Below, in pieces: positions 1 through 8,606 of a DNA stretch of 34,108 nucleotides. The stretch's first letter is position 1. Each line of letters starts with the position of its first letter. Position numbers and translations under genes: made by a program. The DNA comes from Citromicrobium sp. Its GTDB lineage: Bacteria > Pseudomonadota > Alphaproteobacteria > Sphingomonadales > Sphingomonadaceae. The notes beneath the pieces were generated by a model. That model saw nothing but the letters and a program-made list of their open reading frames with translations, was not told the DNA's origin and searched no databases. The stretch spans positions 1-34,108 of the forward strand of contig QFNA01000030.1 of assembly GCA_003248395.1 (NCBI GenBank), in the 5' to 3' direction.

Positions 1-1285
1 GATCAGCACCGCATCCGATGTATCCCCGTCGCCATCGGTGATCGTATAGGGAAAACTGTCGCTGACATCGGCCGGTGTGCCCGGATCGCGGGTGTAGCTG
101 TAGCTGCCGTCGGCGTTGAGCGTCAGCGTGCCATAGGCACCCTGCACCGTCCCGCCCGCTGCGGCACTGCCGCCTGCGCCGCTGAAGCCGGTCACATCGA
201 CCCCGTCGGCGCCCTGCGTATCGTTGGTCAGTACATTGCCGCCGATCGGACCATACTCGCCTGCCGGGACCGTGTCGGCATCATCGCGCGCTGTCGGCAC
301 ATCGTCGACGATATCGATGACGAGATCGCCGGTGGAGCTGTCGCCGTCCTGGTCGGTGATCGTCACGGCGAAGCTGTCGAAGGTATCGTCGCCGTCGGTG
401 TTGGTGGTCAGCTCGTAGATGTAGGAGACCACGCCCTCGCCGATCGCGGTGACTCTCAGCGTGCCATAGGTGCCGGTGACCGTGTCGCCCACCGCGCTTA
501 CGCCGGTGCCGCCGATGGTCACCACCGCCGGGCCGTCGGGCGCGGTATAGGTGATCGTGCCGCTGGTGAACTCGCCGTCGCTGGCCGCGTTCGATCCGGC
601 AGGCAGCCCCTCTTCCAAAACCTGCGTCCCCGCCTCGCCCCCGGTCGGAAGGTCGATGGTGGTTTGCGCATCGGCAATATCGATGGTCAGCGTGGCCTCG
701 GCCGTGCTGCCATCGCCATCGACGATGGTATAGCTGAAGACATCCTGCACCCCGCCCGGCGTGCCCGGATCGCGGATATAGCTATAGCTGCCGTCGCCAT
801 TCAGAGTCAGCGTGCCGTATTCGCCCGCCAGCGTCTCGCCGGCGGTGGCGCTGTCGTTCGCGCTCGAGAATTCGCCGACCGCGCCGTCGGCATTGTAGCC
901 GTCCGCGCCCGGTTCGTCATTGTCGAGCACATTGCCCGTTGCAGGCTCCGAACTGCCCGCGGCCAGCGCATTGCTGTCGACCCGCGCGATCGGTGCATCG
1001 TCGATGACGTCGATCCGCAGCGTGGCGGACGAGCTGTCGCCGTCGATATCGGTAACCCCGACAGCGAAGACATCGCCTGCGTCGTCGCCCGCAACATTGT
1101 CGGTCAGCGTATATTCGAATCCGATCCGGCCCCCGGCCAGATCGATCGAGGTGATTGTCAGCACGCCCTGTCCGGTCTCGAAGGTCTGGCCGACATTCGT
1201 GATCGCCACACCGTCGATAGTGACCGATCCGACCCCGTCGGGCGCAGCGAAAACGATGGTCCCGCTGGTGCTCTCGCCATCGCCA
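1..1285 (-). repeat. Tandem repeat units of the adhesin, about 235 codons each
   Basis: Two long units repeat in the coding frame: about 1285-579 and 578-1, the second continuing past the edge. Each starts with TSGTI-(V/T)-(F/Y)-APDG and a VTI-G strand, goes through a DxDGDSS calcium-type loop and a D-DAP/DVPTAR linker, then GNVL-ND--GADG and YGTLTLN-DGSYSY-RDPGTP. The copies are diverged rather than identical. Confidence 0.75.
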
Positions 1286-1932
1286 TCGGCGTCTGTGCCG
1301 GCGCTTTCACCGGCTCCGCCGACCGTGCGTTCGGGCAGGCCCGCCTCGTCGACGACACCCGTGGCATCGACAGCGCCGCCGGTATCGCCCGGCGTTTCTA
1401 TCACGACGCTCGCATCGCGGTCGGGCCGTCCCGGAATGATCTCGCGCTCGCGCGGCGTGTCGAATACGAGTTCGGTGTAAGGCAGCAGGTCGCCGAGTGC
1501 ATAGGCATCCTGGATGGCGCCCGGATCGGCGGCGAAATTGCCGCCCGAACTCTGCGGCGGCCCGGCGGCAGGTTCGGGCTCGTTACCCGTCAGCAGCGCG
1601 GCGATGGTTTCGGCCGGAACGCTGACGCCTTCGACCACCAGCTGCGGCACCACGATTGCACCGTCGGGGATGATCGCGATCGATCCGTCGGCGAGGACGA
1701 CGACCAGGTCGCGCCCGTCGACCCGGATGGCATCCAGTTCGGTCCCTGCCGGCAGGATGACGACGTTGTTCGCGTCGGGCTGCAGCACCATCGCCGGATT
1801 GCGTCCGGTGACAGCAGGCGCCGCACCATCTTGCGGTGCCAGCCCCTGGCTCTCGTCGAAGACTCCCTCGCTCTCGCTGTCGAAACCGGGTTTCCCGCCA
1901 AAATCCATCATTGCAACGCCCTCATCGTCCAT
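1..1932 (-). CDS. Giant VCBS/cadherin-like repeat adhesin, N-terminal part (runs off left edge)
   Basis: The reading frame is open from 1932 to base 1, at least 644 residues, and has no stop inside the window. There is no Sec signal peptide. Residues about 55-115 form a hydrophobic, beta-rich module (VILPAGTELDAIRVDG, then GSIAIIPDGAIVVP), resembling the N-terminal module of large type I secreted adhesins of the Bap/LapA kind. From about residue 215 tandem repeats follow, rich in Asp and Gly, with YGTLTLN-DGSYSY-RDPGTP and DGDGS/DGDSS motifs typical of VCBS/bacterial Ig-like domains that bind calcium. Such proteins leave through a type I exporter using a C-terminal signal, which is not in view. 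The start is uncertain: ATG 1932 is the first in frame, but ATG 1911 has a better ribosome site (GAGGG). It lies next to the Tad pilus locus, suggesting a shared role in surface attachment (inference). Confidence 0.8.
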   Translation of the reverse strand, partial: MDDEGVAMMDFGGKPGFDSESEGVFDESQGLAPQDGAAPAVTGRNPAMVLQPDANNVVILPAGTELDAIRVDGRDLVVVLADGSIAIIPDGAIVVPQLVVEGVSVPAETIAALLTGNEPEPAAGPPQSSGGNFAADPGAIQDAYALGDLLPYTELVFDTPREREIIPGRPDRDASVVIETPGDTGGAVDATGVVDEAGLPERTVGGAGESAGTDADGDGESTSGTIVFAAPDGVGSVTIDGVAITNVGQTFETGQGVLTITSIDLAGGRIGFEYTLTDNVAGDDAGDVFAVGVTDIDGDSSSATLRIDVIDDAPIARVDSNALAAGSSEPATGNVLDNDEPGADGYNADGAVGEFSSANDSATAGETLAGEYGTLTLNGDGSYSYIRDPGTPGGVQDVFSYTIVDGDGSTAEATLTIDIADAQTTIDLPTGGEAGTQVLEEGLPAGSNAASDGEFTSGTITYTAPDGPAVVTIGGTGVSAVGDTVTGTYGTLRVTAIGEGVVSYIYELTTNTDGDDTFDSFAVTITDQDGDSSTGDLVIDIVDDVPTARDDADTVPAGEYGPIGGNVLTNDTQGADGVDVTGFSGAGGSAAAGGTVQGAYGTLTLNADGSYSYTRDPGTPADVSDSFPYTITDGDGDTSDAVLI

Positions 1933-2325
1933 CGTCGCGGGCGGATGCGGCAAGTGGCTGCATCGCACGCAAAGCGGGAGGGAACGCCGGGAGAGCCGAA
2001 CAGGCCACCGCGGTGTCGACCGACCCATTCGGTCGGTGCATCCATCCAGCTTTGCGGCCCTGTTCGTTATCCCGCGCAGCCCTGCATCGAGCGGACTGCA
2101 GCGGATTGATGACTAAAGGAAACCACCGAAGGCGTCTGGTTGCAAGAACATTAACCTTGTGAGCGAAAATGTGTCCGCTTCAGCGCCAGGCTAAGGGCAA
2201 AATAACTCTTAATATCATCCACTTGCATTTTCGCCGATTCCAGCCCGTTTCGAATTGGGACAATCGTACTGCAGGTTTCTTAACGGTTAAATACCCGATT
2301 CTCGTCCCACATGCCGAGTCGCGAC
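1933..2325. other. Intergenic region between adhesin and tad operon end
   Basis: No convincing gene is seen here; a 77-codon plus-strand frame (2169-2402) runs into cpaA and has no recognisable content. The stretch is more AT-rich than its surroundings around 2150-2300 and probably holds the adhesin promoter. It carries a 7-bp stem with a 5-base loop at 2029-2047 (ACCGACC/GGTCGGT) that would lie in the adhesin leader, the palindrome TTAACGGTTAA at about 2280-2290, and GAGTCGCGACTC at 2316-2327 over the cpaA stop. No U-tract terminator was seen after cpaA. Confidence 0.5.
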
Positions 2326-2790
2326 TCACTCCAGCAGAAGTGGCAGTTTTACCGCGAGAAAGGCTGCGGCAATGGGCACGGCATAGGGCAGCGTCCAGCT
2401 AACCCTCTTGCCCTCTGAATTGCGGATTTTGAAACCCCGGTAAAACACGAACAGCGCCAGGAAAATGATCAGCGCCGCCGCCGCCAGATAGCCCAGCATG
2501 GGTATCGCCCCGGCCAGCGGCACGCCAAGGGCCGCGGCGGTGTAGAGCTTGGCATCGCCTCCGCCGATCACGCCGAAACGGAACAGCAGCAGCCCCGCAA
2601 CCAGCGCAAGCGCCGCATGGATCGCCGCCGATCCCGCATCGTCCCAAGCGCCCACGGTAAAGCTATGCGCCAGGGCGAGCCCGGCGAGCAGCAGGACCGA
2701 CCAGTTGGGGATGCGCCGCGTCGCGACGTCCCAGCCTGCGGCCAGTGCCGCAACCGCCAGCGCGCCCCACAATAGCAGTTGTGCCGTCAC
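2326..2790 (-). CDS. cpaA: Prepilin peptidase, CpaA/TadV type (A24 family)
   Basis: A 154-residue, strongly hydrophobic inner-membrane protein with about four to five membrane segments. The two catalytic aspartates of the A24 aspartic prepilin peptidases are visible: D21 in GWDVATRRIPN and D79 in the GxGD motif (GGGDAKL, 76-82). The length fits the short CpaA/TadV subgroup, which lacks the N-methyltransferase part of PilD. It removes the leader of the Flp prepilin and probably of the TadE-like pseudopilins of this locus. It is the last gene of the tad operon and overlaps the TPR lipoprotein gene upstream by 4 bases. Confidence 0.92.
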   Translation of the reverse strand: MTAQLLLWGALAVAALAAGWDVATRRIPNWSVLLLAGLALAHSFTVGAWDDAGSAAIHAALALVAGLLLFRFGVIGGGDAKLYTAAALGVPLAGAIPMLGYLAAAALIIFLALFVFYRGFKIRNSEGKRVSWTLPYAVPIAAAFLAVKLPLLLE

Positions 2791-3473
2791 CTGCCCGGGT
2801 GACGCGGCATCAGGATTTCACGCGCTTTTGGCGCCTGGGCGACCGCCAGCTCGACCGGTGGCTGCTCACGCTCTTCGCCCTGCATCTTTTCGGGCTTTGG
2901 CGCGGGCGTCCGGTAGGCGACCGCCATGCGCGGTGCCGCGGCGGGCGTGCCCTGCGTGCGGATATGGAAGGTGCCGCGTGTCGCGCGGTGCACCCGCTGG
3001 CTCGACGCGAGCCGCTCCGGCTCTGCCGGCGCTGGCGCTGCCATGGTCGCCTGCCGCCGCTGATCCGCCGCCTGCCGCGCCAGCATCACGCCGTGCTGCA
3101 TCCGCAACAGGTTGGCGGTATAGCGCATGTCCTCCGGATCGATCCGGATCGCCGCGTGGAAATACCGTTCGGCCAGATCGGGCCGCCCCACTTTCGCATA
3201 GGCGACGGCCAGCCCGTTGTTCGCATCCGCTGCGGTTGCCGGATCGAGCATGGCGATGCGGAACGATGCCGCCGCCGCCGACAGGCGTCCATCGCGCAGC
3301 AAGGCCCGCCCTTCTTCCAGCGCCGCGGCACCTTCCACCTGTACCGCGGCCAGCCGCGCCGGTGCCCGGCTCTTGCCGAAACTCCAGCCTTTCAGCGGCG
3401 ATCCCTGGCAGCCGGCCGCCAGCGAGGCCGCACCGCACAACAGCAACAGTCTTGCAGGATTGGTCATTGTCAT
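2787..3473 (-). CDS. tadD: TPR lipoprotein of the Tad locus (TadD-like)
   Basis: A 228-residue protein with a lipoprotein signal (LLLLCGAASLAAGC, Cys22), so it is probably anchored to the outer membrane. Residues about 50-130 contain tetratricopeptide-like helices, for example GRLSAAAASFRIAMLDPATAADANNGLAVAY followed in the next repeat by GRPDLAERYFHAAIRIDPED. This is the architecture of TadD, proposed to help assemble or stabilise the secretin. The C-terminal 70 residues are low complexity and basic/Pro-rich. It overlaps tadC by 4 bases and cpaA by 4 bases. M3 could be the real start. Confidence 0.85.
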   Translation of the reverse strand: MTMTNPARLLLLCGAASLAAGCQGSPLKGWSFGKSRAPARLAAVQVEGAAALEEGRALLRDGRLSAAAASFRIAMLDPATAADANNGLAVAYAKVGRPDLAERYFHAAIRIDPEDMRYTANLLRMQHGVMLARQAADQRRQATMAAPAPAEPERLASSQRVHRATRGTFHIRTQGTPAAAPRMAVAYRTPAPKPEKMQGEEREQPPVELAVAQAPKAREILMPRHPGR

Positions 3474-4438
3474 CCTCCCGTCAGTGCCGGGATCAGTTCG
3501 CGGATCACGCGCACCATCCCGGGTATCATCAACACGCCGATCATCACCGGCAGCATGTTCACCACCAGCGGGATCGATATCAGCACCGGCAACCGGTGCG
3601 CCTTCTCCTCGGCACGCAACCGCCGCTTCTCGCGCATTTCCGCCGAATAGACCCGCAGCGTGTCGGCAATGCTCGTGCCCAGCTTGTCCGACTGGATCAG
3701 CAGCGTGGCGAAGCTGCGGATCTCGTTCACGCCCGCCGTCTCGCCCATCCGTCGCAGCGCCTCGTCGCGGCGCGATCCGGCACGCATTTCCAGCGTCACC
3801 TTCGACAGCATGGCCGAAACCAGCGGATGCGACGTCACCATTTCCCGGCCGACGCGGTCCATCGCCGCTTCCAGGCCCAGTCCCGCCTCCACGCAGACCA
3901 GCATCAGGTCCAGGCAGTCGGGAAATCCGTTGGTTATCGCCTCGCGCCGCCGGTCGGCCTTGGCCCGCACGAACAGGTTGGGCAGGTACAGCCCCAGCGT
4001 CGCCAGGATCAGGCAGATGAAGGCGGTCGACATGAACGAGTCCGGCTCGGACCCAGCGCGGCTCATCACCCAGTATCCCAGCGGCAGCAGGAAGATCAGC
4101 ACCAGCCGCACCAGCGTGAAGATCTTCGGCGCGGCGGGCGATGTGTACCCCGCAGCAACCAGCTTCTCGCGCAGTGCGTCGTCCTTGCTGTCGGCCAGGC
4201 TCAGCCCGGCCTTCTCGATCTTCTCGGTCAGGTCGGTCCAGGCGCTGCTGCGCTGGTCGCGCAGCGACTGGCCTTCGCTGCGGCCCGTGCTGCTGCCGAT
4301 TTCGCGAACGCTCGCCTTCACGTCCATCCGGTTCGATGCCAGCCGACCGATGCGGAACACGACGAACACCGTCACCGCGAACAGGAAGGCGAGGAGGGCG
4401 TTGCGCGCGAAGGGGTTGGAGGCGAGGAAGTCGATCAT
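3470..4438 (-). CDS. tadC: Tad pilus inner-membrane platform protein TadC
   Basis: 322 residues, type II secretion F-domain protein. An N-terminal membrane segment (ALLAFLFAVTVFVVF) is followed by a cytoplasmic stretch, a hydrophobic pair near 115-155 and the F domain (about 170-290, including GFPDCLDLMLVCVEAGLGLEAAMDRV and LRMGETAGVNEIRSF-like helices), ending in a hydrophobic segment with LPVMIGVLMIPGMV. TadB and TadC are thought to form the inner-membrane platform that couples the CpaF ATPase to the growing pilus. It begins one base downstream of the tadB stop, which suggests coupled translation. Confidence 0.92.
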   Translation of the reverse strand: MIDFLASNPFARNALLAFLFAVTVFVVFRIGRLASNRMDVKASVREIGSSTGRSEGQSLRDQRSSAWTDLTEKIEKAGLSLADSKDDALREKLVAAGYTSPAAPKIFTLVRLVLIFLLPLGYWVMSRAGSEPDSFMSTAFICLILATLGLYLPNLFVRAKADRRREAITNGFPDCLDLMLVCVEAGLGLEAAMDRVGREMVTSHPLVSAMLSKVTLEMRAGSRRDEALRRMGETAGVNEIRSFATLLIQSDKLGTSIADTLRVYSAEMREKRRLRAEEKAHRLPVLISIPLVVNMLPVMIGVLMIPGMVRVIRELIPALTGG

Positions 4439-4439
4439 C

Positions 4440-5444
4440 TCACACCTTCAGGTTCACCATCTTGCGAATCACCGTCACGCCGATCAGGTACCATCCGACC
4501 AGCAGCGGAAAACCGATGTAGAAAATCGGGTCGCTCGCCACCTCGAGATAGAATTGCGGGTTGAGCGAGAACAGCACGACAAAGGCCAGCACCGGCAGGA
4601 CCGACAGCATCCAGCCGGTCATCCGCCCCTCCGAACTCAGCGCGCGCACCTTGAGATACAGCGTCGCCCGTTCGCGAATGACTCTCGTCAGATTGTCGAG
4701 CACCTCGGCCAGGTTGCCGCCCGTCTCGCTCTGCACGCCGAGCGAGGTGACGAACATCCTGACATCGTCCAGGTCCCAGCGTTCGGCCATGTCGCTCAGC
4801 GCCTCGATCAGGTCGGCGCCGTAGGACACCTCGTCGGAAATCAGCCCGAATTCCGACCCGATCGGATCCTCCATTTCCTCGGTCAGCAGCTCGATGGCCG
4901 ACGACACCGGATGGCCCGAACGCAGCGCCCGCACGAAAATGTCCAGCGCCACGGGGAACTGCTCCTGCATCTTCTTGCGCCTTCGTTGCGCAAAGAACCC
5001 CAGCCCCATCACCGGCAGCCCCACTGCGACCGCAAAGGCCAGTCCCAGGATCAGCTGGATGACGCCGCCGGTAAAGGCATAGCCCGATGAAAACGCGATC
5101 AGCGACACGACGATGATCGTCCCGGCAAACAGCGCGCACATCAGCAGCAGCAATTGCCCCATGCCCAGCGGCACCGCTGCCATCATCAGGTTGCGCCGCA
5201 GCTTCTCGTACGGCTTGGCCAGCAGGCCCAGCCCGCCCGGCGCATCAGGCCGGTGCTTGCGCAGCACGCCCATCACCTCGGTCCGGTCGGCGCCCGATTC
5301 GATCATCTTCAGCCGCTTGTTCACCGCCTTCGATCGCGACCGTCCCTCGAACGCGACCTTCATCACCGTCTGCGACAGCAGGAAGATCGAGGCGAAGATC
5401 GCCAGCATCACCAGGATCTGGATGAACTGGCCCGACGGCATCAC
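4440..5444 (-). CDS. tadB: Tad pilus inner-membrane platform protein TadB
   Basis: 334 residues with N-terminal membrane segment (FIQILVMLAIFASIFLLSQ), two central segments around 100-150, a cytoplasmic F domain (about 165-290, with FPVALDIFVRALRSGHPVSSAIELLTEE and the conserved QSETGGNLAEVLDNLTRVIRER region) and C-terminal membrane segments. This matches the usual TadB length and layout. It is the partner of TadC. Its first bases overlap the cpaF stop by 4. Confidence 0.93.
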   Translation of the reverse strand: MMPSGQFIQILVMLAIFASIFLLSQTVMKVAFEGRSRSKAVNKRLKMIESGADRTEVMGVLRKHRPDAPGGLGLLAKPYEKLRRNLMMAAVPLGMGQLLLLMCALFAGTIIVVSLIAFSSGYAFTGGVIQLILGLAFAVAVGLPVMGLGFFAQRRRKKMQEQFPVALDIFVRALRSGHPVSSAIELLTEEMEDPIGSEFGLISDEVSYGADLIEALSDMAERWDLDDVRMFVTSLGVQSETGGNLAEVLDNLTRVIRERATLYLKVRALSSEGRMTGWMLSVLPVLAFVVLFSLNPQFYLEVASDPIFYIGFPLLVGWYLIGVTVIRKMVNLKV

Positions 5445-6817
5445 CCGTCACCCAGCTTCAGCGAGGGGCGGAACAGCTCCGCCGGCAAGGCGATTCCGTG
5501 ATCGTGCGCGGCTTCCAGGAACTTGGGCCTGATGCCGGTCGCCTCGTGATGCCCCAGCACTTCGCCATGTTCGCCGCGGCCGCCGAACTTGAAGCGGAAG
5601 ATCTCCTGCATGGTGACGGTCTCGCCTTCCATGCCGACGATTTCCGACAGGCCCAGCAACCGCCTGCGGCCATCGGCCAGCCGGCCGATCTGGATCACCA
5701 CATTGATGGCAGAGGCGATCTGCGCGCGCGCGGACTTGGCCGAAATATCGATCCCGCTCATGCCGATCATCTGCTCCACGCGCGACAGCGAATCGCGCGC
5801 CGTATTCGCATGGACCGTGGTCATCGATCCGTCGTGCCCGGTGTTCATCGCCTGCAGCATGTCGAACGCCTCGCCGGCGCGCACCTCGCCCACGATGATG
5901 CGGTCGGGCCGCATGCGCAGCGCGTTCTTGACCAGGTCGCGCTGCGTCACCTCGCCCCGCCCCTCGATATTGGGCGGGCGCGTTTCCAGCCGCGCGACAT
6001 GGTCCTGCTGCAGCTGCAGTTCGGCCGAATCCTCGATCGTCACGATCCGCTCGCGCCCGTCGATATGCGACGACAGCGCGTTGAGCAGCGTCGTCTTGCC
6101 CGATCCGGTCCCGCCCGAAATCAGCACGTTGCGGCGGCTGCGCACGATGCCTTCCATCACCAGCGCCACTTCGGCGGGCACGCTGCCCAGCTCGATCAGC
6201 CGCTCCATCCCGATCCGCTGCTTGGCGAACTTGCGGATCGACAGCAGCGAACCGTCGATGGCCAGCGGAGCGACGATGGCATTGACGCGCGATCCGTCGG
6301 CCAGCCGCGCATCGACGAAGGGGGAGGATTCGTCGACCCGCCGCCCGACTGCGCTGACGATCTTCTGGATGATCCGCAGCAAATGCTTCTCGTCCTGGAA
6401 CCTTGTCGGCGTCCGCTCGAGCAGCCCGCCACGCTCGACGAACACGTCGCGGTGGCCGTTCACCAGGATGTCGGTCACCGAATCGTCGGCCAGCAGCGGC
6501 TCGAGCGGCCCCAGCCCCAGCAGTTCGTCGAGCACTTCGGCCACCAGCCGCTCGCGTTCGCGCGCGTTCAGCGCCGCGTCTTCCTCGATCAGCATGGCCA
6601 GCACGATGTCGCCGACCTCTTCTTCCACCTGTTCGCGCGACAGCTTGTCGAGCAGCGACAGGTTGATCTGGTCGAGCAGCTTGCGATGGATCGTCGTCTT
6701 CAGGTGGAGCAGCTTTTCCACCTCCTGGTCAGGCTCGACCAGGAATATCTGTTGCGGGTCGACTTCGTCCGCCTCGAATTCCGCCTCAGGGGCGCCGCGA
6801 CCGATGTTCCACTTCAC
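5441..6817 (-). CDS. cpaF: Tad pilus assembly/secretion ATPase CpaF (TadA)
   Basis: 458 residues starting at GTG 6817, chosen because the conserved protein begins VKWNIGRG and GTGA overlaps the cpaE stop by 4 bases; the same frame is open further upstream but that stretch is antisense-like low-complexity sequence over cpaE. The Walker A motif GGTGSGKTT lies near residue 235, followed by an Asp/Glu-rich Walker B region (RPDRIIVGEVRAGEAFDML) and the His box GHDGSMTTVHANTARD. It powers pilin polymerisation at the cytoplasmic face of TadB/TadC. All expected secretion ATPase motifs are intact. Confidence 0.95.
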   Translation of the reverse strand: MKWNIGRGAPEAEFEADEVDPQQIFLVEPDQEVEKLLHLKTTIHRKLLDQINLSLLDKLSREQVEEEVGDIVLAMLIEEDAALNARERERLVAEVLDELLGLGPLEPLLADDSVTDILVNGHRDVFVERGGLLERTPTRFQDEKHLLRIIQKIVSAVGRRVDESSPFVDARLADGSRVNAIVAPLAIDGSLLSIRKFAKQRIGMERLIELGSVPAEVALVMEGIVRSRRNVLISGGTGSGKTTLLNALSSHIDGRERIVTIEDSAELQLQQDHVARLETRPPNIEGRGEVTQRDLVKNALRMRPDRIIVGEVRAGEAFDMLQAMNTGHDGSMTTVHANTARDSLSRVEQMIGMSGIDISAKSARAQIASAINVVIQIGRLADGRRRLLGLSEIVGMEGETVTMQEIFRFKFGGRGEHGEVLGHHEATGIRPKFLEAAHDHGIALPAELFRPSLKLGDG

Positions 6818-8010
6818 CGCCCGCGCTCCCGCGCCAGATTGTCGAGCACCGCGCCCGCCAGCTTGCCGATGTCGCTGCCGAAGCCGCTCTTGCGCCGCAC
6901 TTCGCCCACCAGCATGCCCTGGTCCTGCGCTGCCTCCAGCCCCTGCGTGTCGAGCGTCAGCGTCACCTCGACCTCGCGCCGCAGCGCGGTTTCGACGTCG
7001 CCCATGCTGATCCCGCCGAACATCCGCCGCTCGACACGGTTGGGCACTACCGAAACCCGCCCGGTATCGAGGCCGAGCTGGCCGAACAGGTCGAGCATCC
7101 GGCGCGTGTGCTGCAGGCTGGCGATGGTCTGCTGGCAGGTCATCACCACGCTGTCGGCGCGCGACAGGATCGCCAGCACCCAGTTGGTCAAATTCGCCGG
7201 CAGGTCGAGCACGACGTAATCGTACCGTTTCTGCGCCAGCGTCAGGATCCGCGCCATGTCCTTCTCGCGCACCGATTCGATCGGCACGATCTCGCGCGGG
7301 GCCGATACCAGCGACAGGCCGCTGGCATGCGGAGCCGCGACCGAGTGGAGGAATTCGCCGTCCAGCCGCTCGCCCGCCTCCAGCAGGTCGGTCAGCGTGC
7401 GCCGCGGGTTCAGCCCCAGCACCTCCGCCATCCGCCCGAATTGCAGGTCGAGGTCGAAGACGCACACCTTCGCCCCCTCGCACGCCAGTTCGGCGGCCAG
7501 GTGGCTGGCGATCGTCGTCGCCCCCGTCCCGCCCAGCGCGCGCGTCACCGCGATCACCGGCGCCAGTGCCACTTCGGCGGCACTGCGCGCCTCGCTCGTT
7601 TCGTAGATCGCCACCACCGCCTGGAAGATTTCCTCGGGCGACAGCGGCAGCGCGACGACATCGGCCACCCCTTCGCGCACCAGCGTGCGGACCAGCGGCA
7701 CGTCGGCGCTCTCGATCGCCGCGACCAGTTCCAGCGCGGGCAGCCGGGCGCGGATTTCGCGGATGCGCTGCATGCTGGCGGGCACGTTGGGGTCGACCTC
7801 GACCACCGCCAGCCCGCTTTCGCCCAGCTCGCCCCACGGCGGCGGCGCATCGACGTCGGCGGGCAGGAACGCCGCCTCGCCCAGCCATCCTGCATGTGGC
7901 GCCTCGCCCAGCGCGGCGATCTGCGGCGCGGCGGCCAGTATCGATAGCGGCGCGGGCAGGCGCAGCGCCTTGTCTCGGTCAAGCATGTCTGGTTTTTCGG
8001 CCCTGGTCAT
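6814..8010 (-). CDS. cpaE: CpaE/TadZ-like polar localisation ATPase with degenerate P-loop
   Basis: 398 residues starting at ATG 8010, which overlaps the upstream TadE stop by one base (TGATG). Residues about 20-135 resemble an atypical receiver domain (LSILAAAPQIAAL, then LAVVEVDPN, LELVAAIESADVPLVRTLVREGVADVVALPLS), and 150-390 form a MinD/ParA-type ATPase. The deviant Walker A is RALGGTGATT (157-166): the lysines expected at both ends of KGGxGK(T/S) are absent. The FDLDLQFG and YDYVVLDLPAN motifs are present. TadZ/CpaE proteins place the pilus machine at a cell site, usually a pole. Confidence 0.9.
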   Translation of the reverse strand: MTRAEKPDMLDRDKALRLPAPLSILAAAPQIAALGEAPHAGWLGEAAFLPADVDAPPPWGELGESGLAVVEVDPNVPASMQRIREIRARLPALELVAAIESADVPLVRTLVREGVADVVALPLSPEEIFQAVVAIYETSEARSAAEVALAPVIAVTRALGGTGATTIASHLAAELACEGAKVCVFDLDLQFGRMAEVLGLNPRRTLTDLLEAGERLDGEFLHSVAAPHASGLSLVSAPREIVPIESVREKDMARILTLAQKRYDYVVLDLPANLTNWVLAILSRADSVVMTCQQTIASLQHTRRMLDLFGQLGLDTGRVSVVPNRVERRMFGGISMGDVETALRREVEVTLTLDTQGLEAAQDQGMLVGEVRRKSGFGSDIGKLAGAVLDNLARERGR

Positions 8011-8606
8011 CAGTTCGATCCCGTCCCCGTGCCGTCTTCCATCGTCAGCGTGTAGGCAAAGTCGGGAAATCCCACATTCGCCCCGAAAAGCAGGATCGAG
8101 GTAAATTCCATTCCGGTCAGCCGCACCGTGACGAAGGGTGCGATGTCGAGCCCGTCGGGATTGCCGGCATAGCCCAGCCCCGATCCCTCGTAATCGATCA
8201 CGACATTGGCATCCTCGATCGCGGGCCAGATCTGCTGCATCCGCGCGACCAGCCGCCCGCGCGCCGCCGCATCGGTGCCGCTGTCTGGCGTGCACCCCGC
8301 CGCCGGGCAGCTCACCAGCGGCAACGCATCGGCCGGGATCCGGTCCCCCTGCGCCAGCGTGCCTGCGCTCGTATCCACGTCGAGAAAGCTCTGCGACACC
8401 GCCGTCGCCACCGGGTCGGTCACCACGGCAAAGCGCGTGCCCGTCTGCGTCGCCTTCTCGCCCTGGTTGAAGCTGTAGGCATAGCGGCCCGCATCGATGA
8501 TGCCGAAGAAGAACAGCAGCGCCAGCGGCAACACCAGCGCGAATTCCGCCGCCGATCCCCGCTCGTCGCGCGCCCAGCGGCGCAGCCATGTCGCCGCCGC
8601 GCTCAT
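8010..8606 (-). CDS. tadE: TadE-like pseudopilin (198 aa)
   Basis: N-terminal basic stretch followed by a prepilin-like motif RDERG-SAAEFALVLPLALLFFFGIIDAGRY (Gly17 before a hydrophobic helix with Glu at +4), then a periplasmic domain with two cysteines (VSCPAAGCTP). TadE-family pseudopilins are cleaved by the Tad prepilin peptidase and are needed for pilus assembly. It overlaps its neighbours by 4 and 1 bases. Confidence 0.88.
   Translation of the reverse strand: MSAAATWLRRWARDERGSAAEFALVLPLALLFFFGIIDAGRYAYSFNQGEKATQTGTRFAVVTDPVATAVSQSFLDVDTSAGTLAQGDRIPADALPLVSCPAAGCTPDSGTDAAARGRLVARMQQIWPAIEDANVVIDYEGSGLGYAGNPDGLDIAPFVTVRLTGMEFTSILLFGANVGFPDFAYTLTMEDGTGTGSN

Noticed and set aside
664..2109. 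481-codon plus-strand frame
   Set aside because: It is antisense to the adhesin repeats, which give clear VCBS-type protein; the frame is a GC-driven shadow with Arg/Ala-rich composition.
2169..2402. 77-codon frame with ATG in the intergenic region
   Set aside because: It overlaps the cpaA end, has no ribosome site and no recognisable content.
2549..4564. 671-codon plus-strand frame
   Set aside because: Antisense to cpaA, tadD and tadC, low-complexity Pro/Arg/Ala protein without domains.
6818..7888. N-terminal extension of the cpaF frame
   Set aside because: It lies over cpaE in another frame and is Arg/Gly/Ala-rich; the true CpaF starts at GTG 6817.
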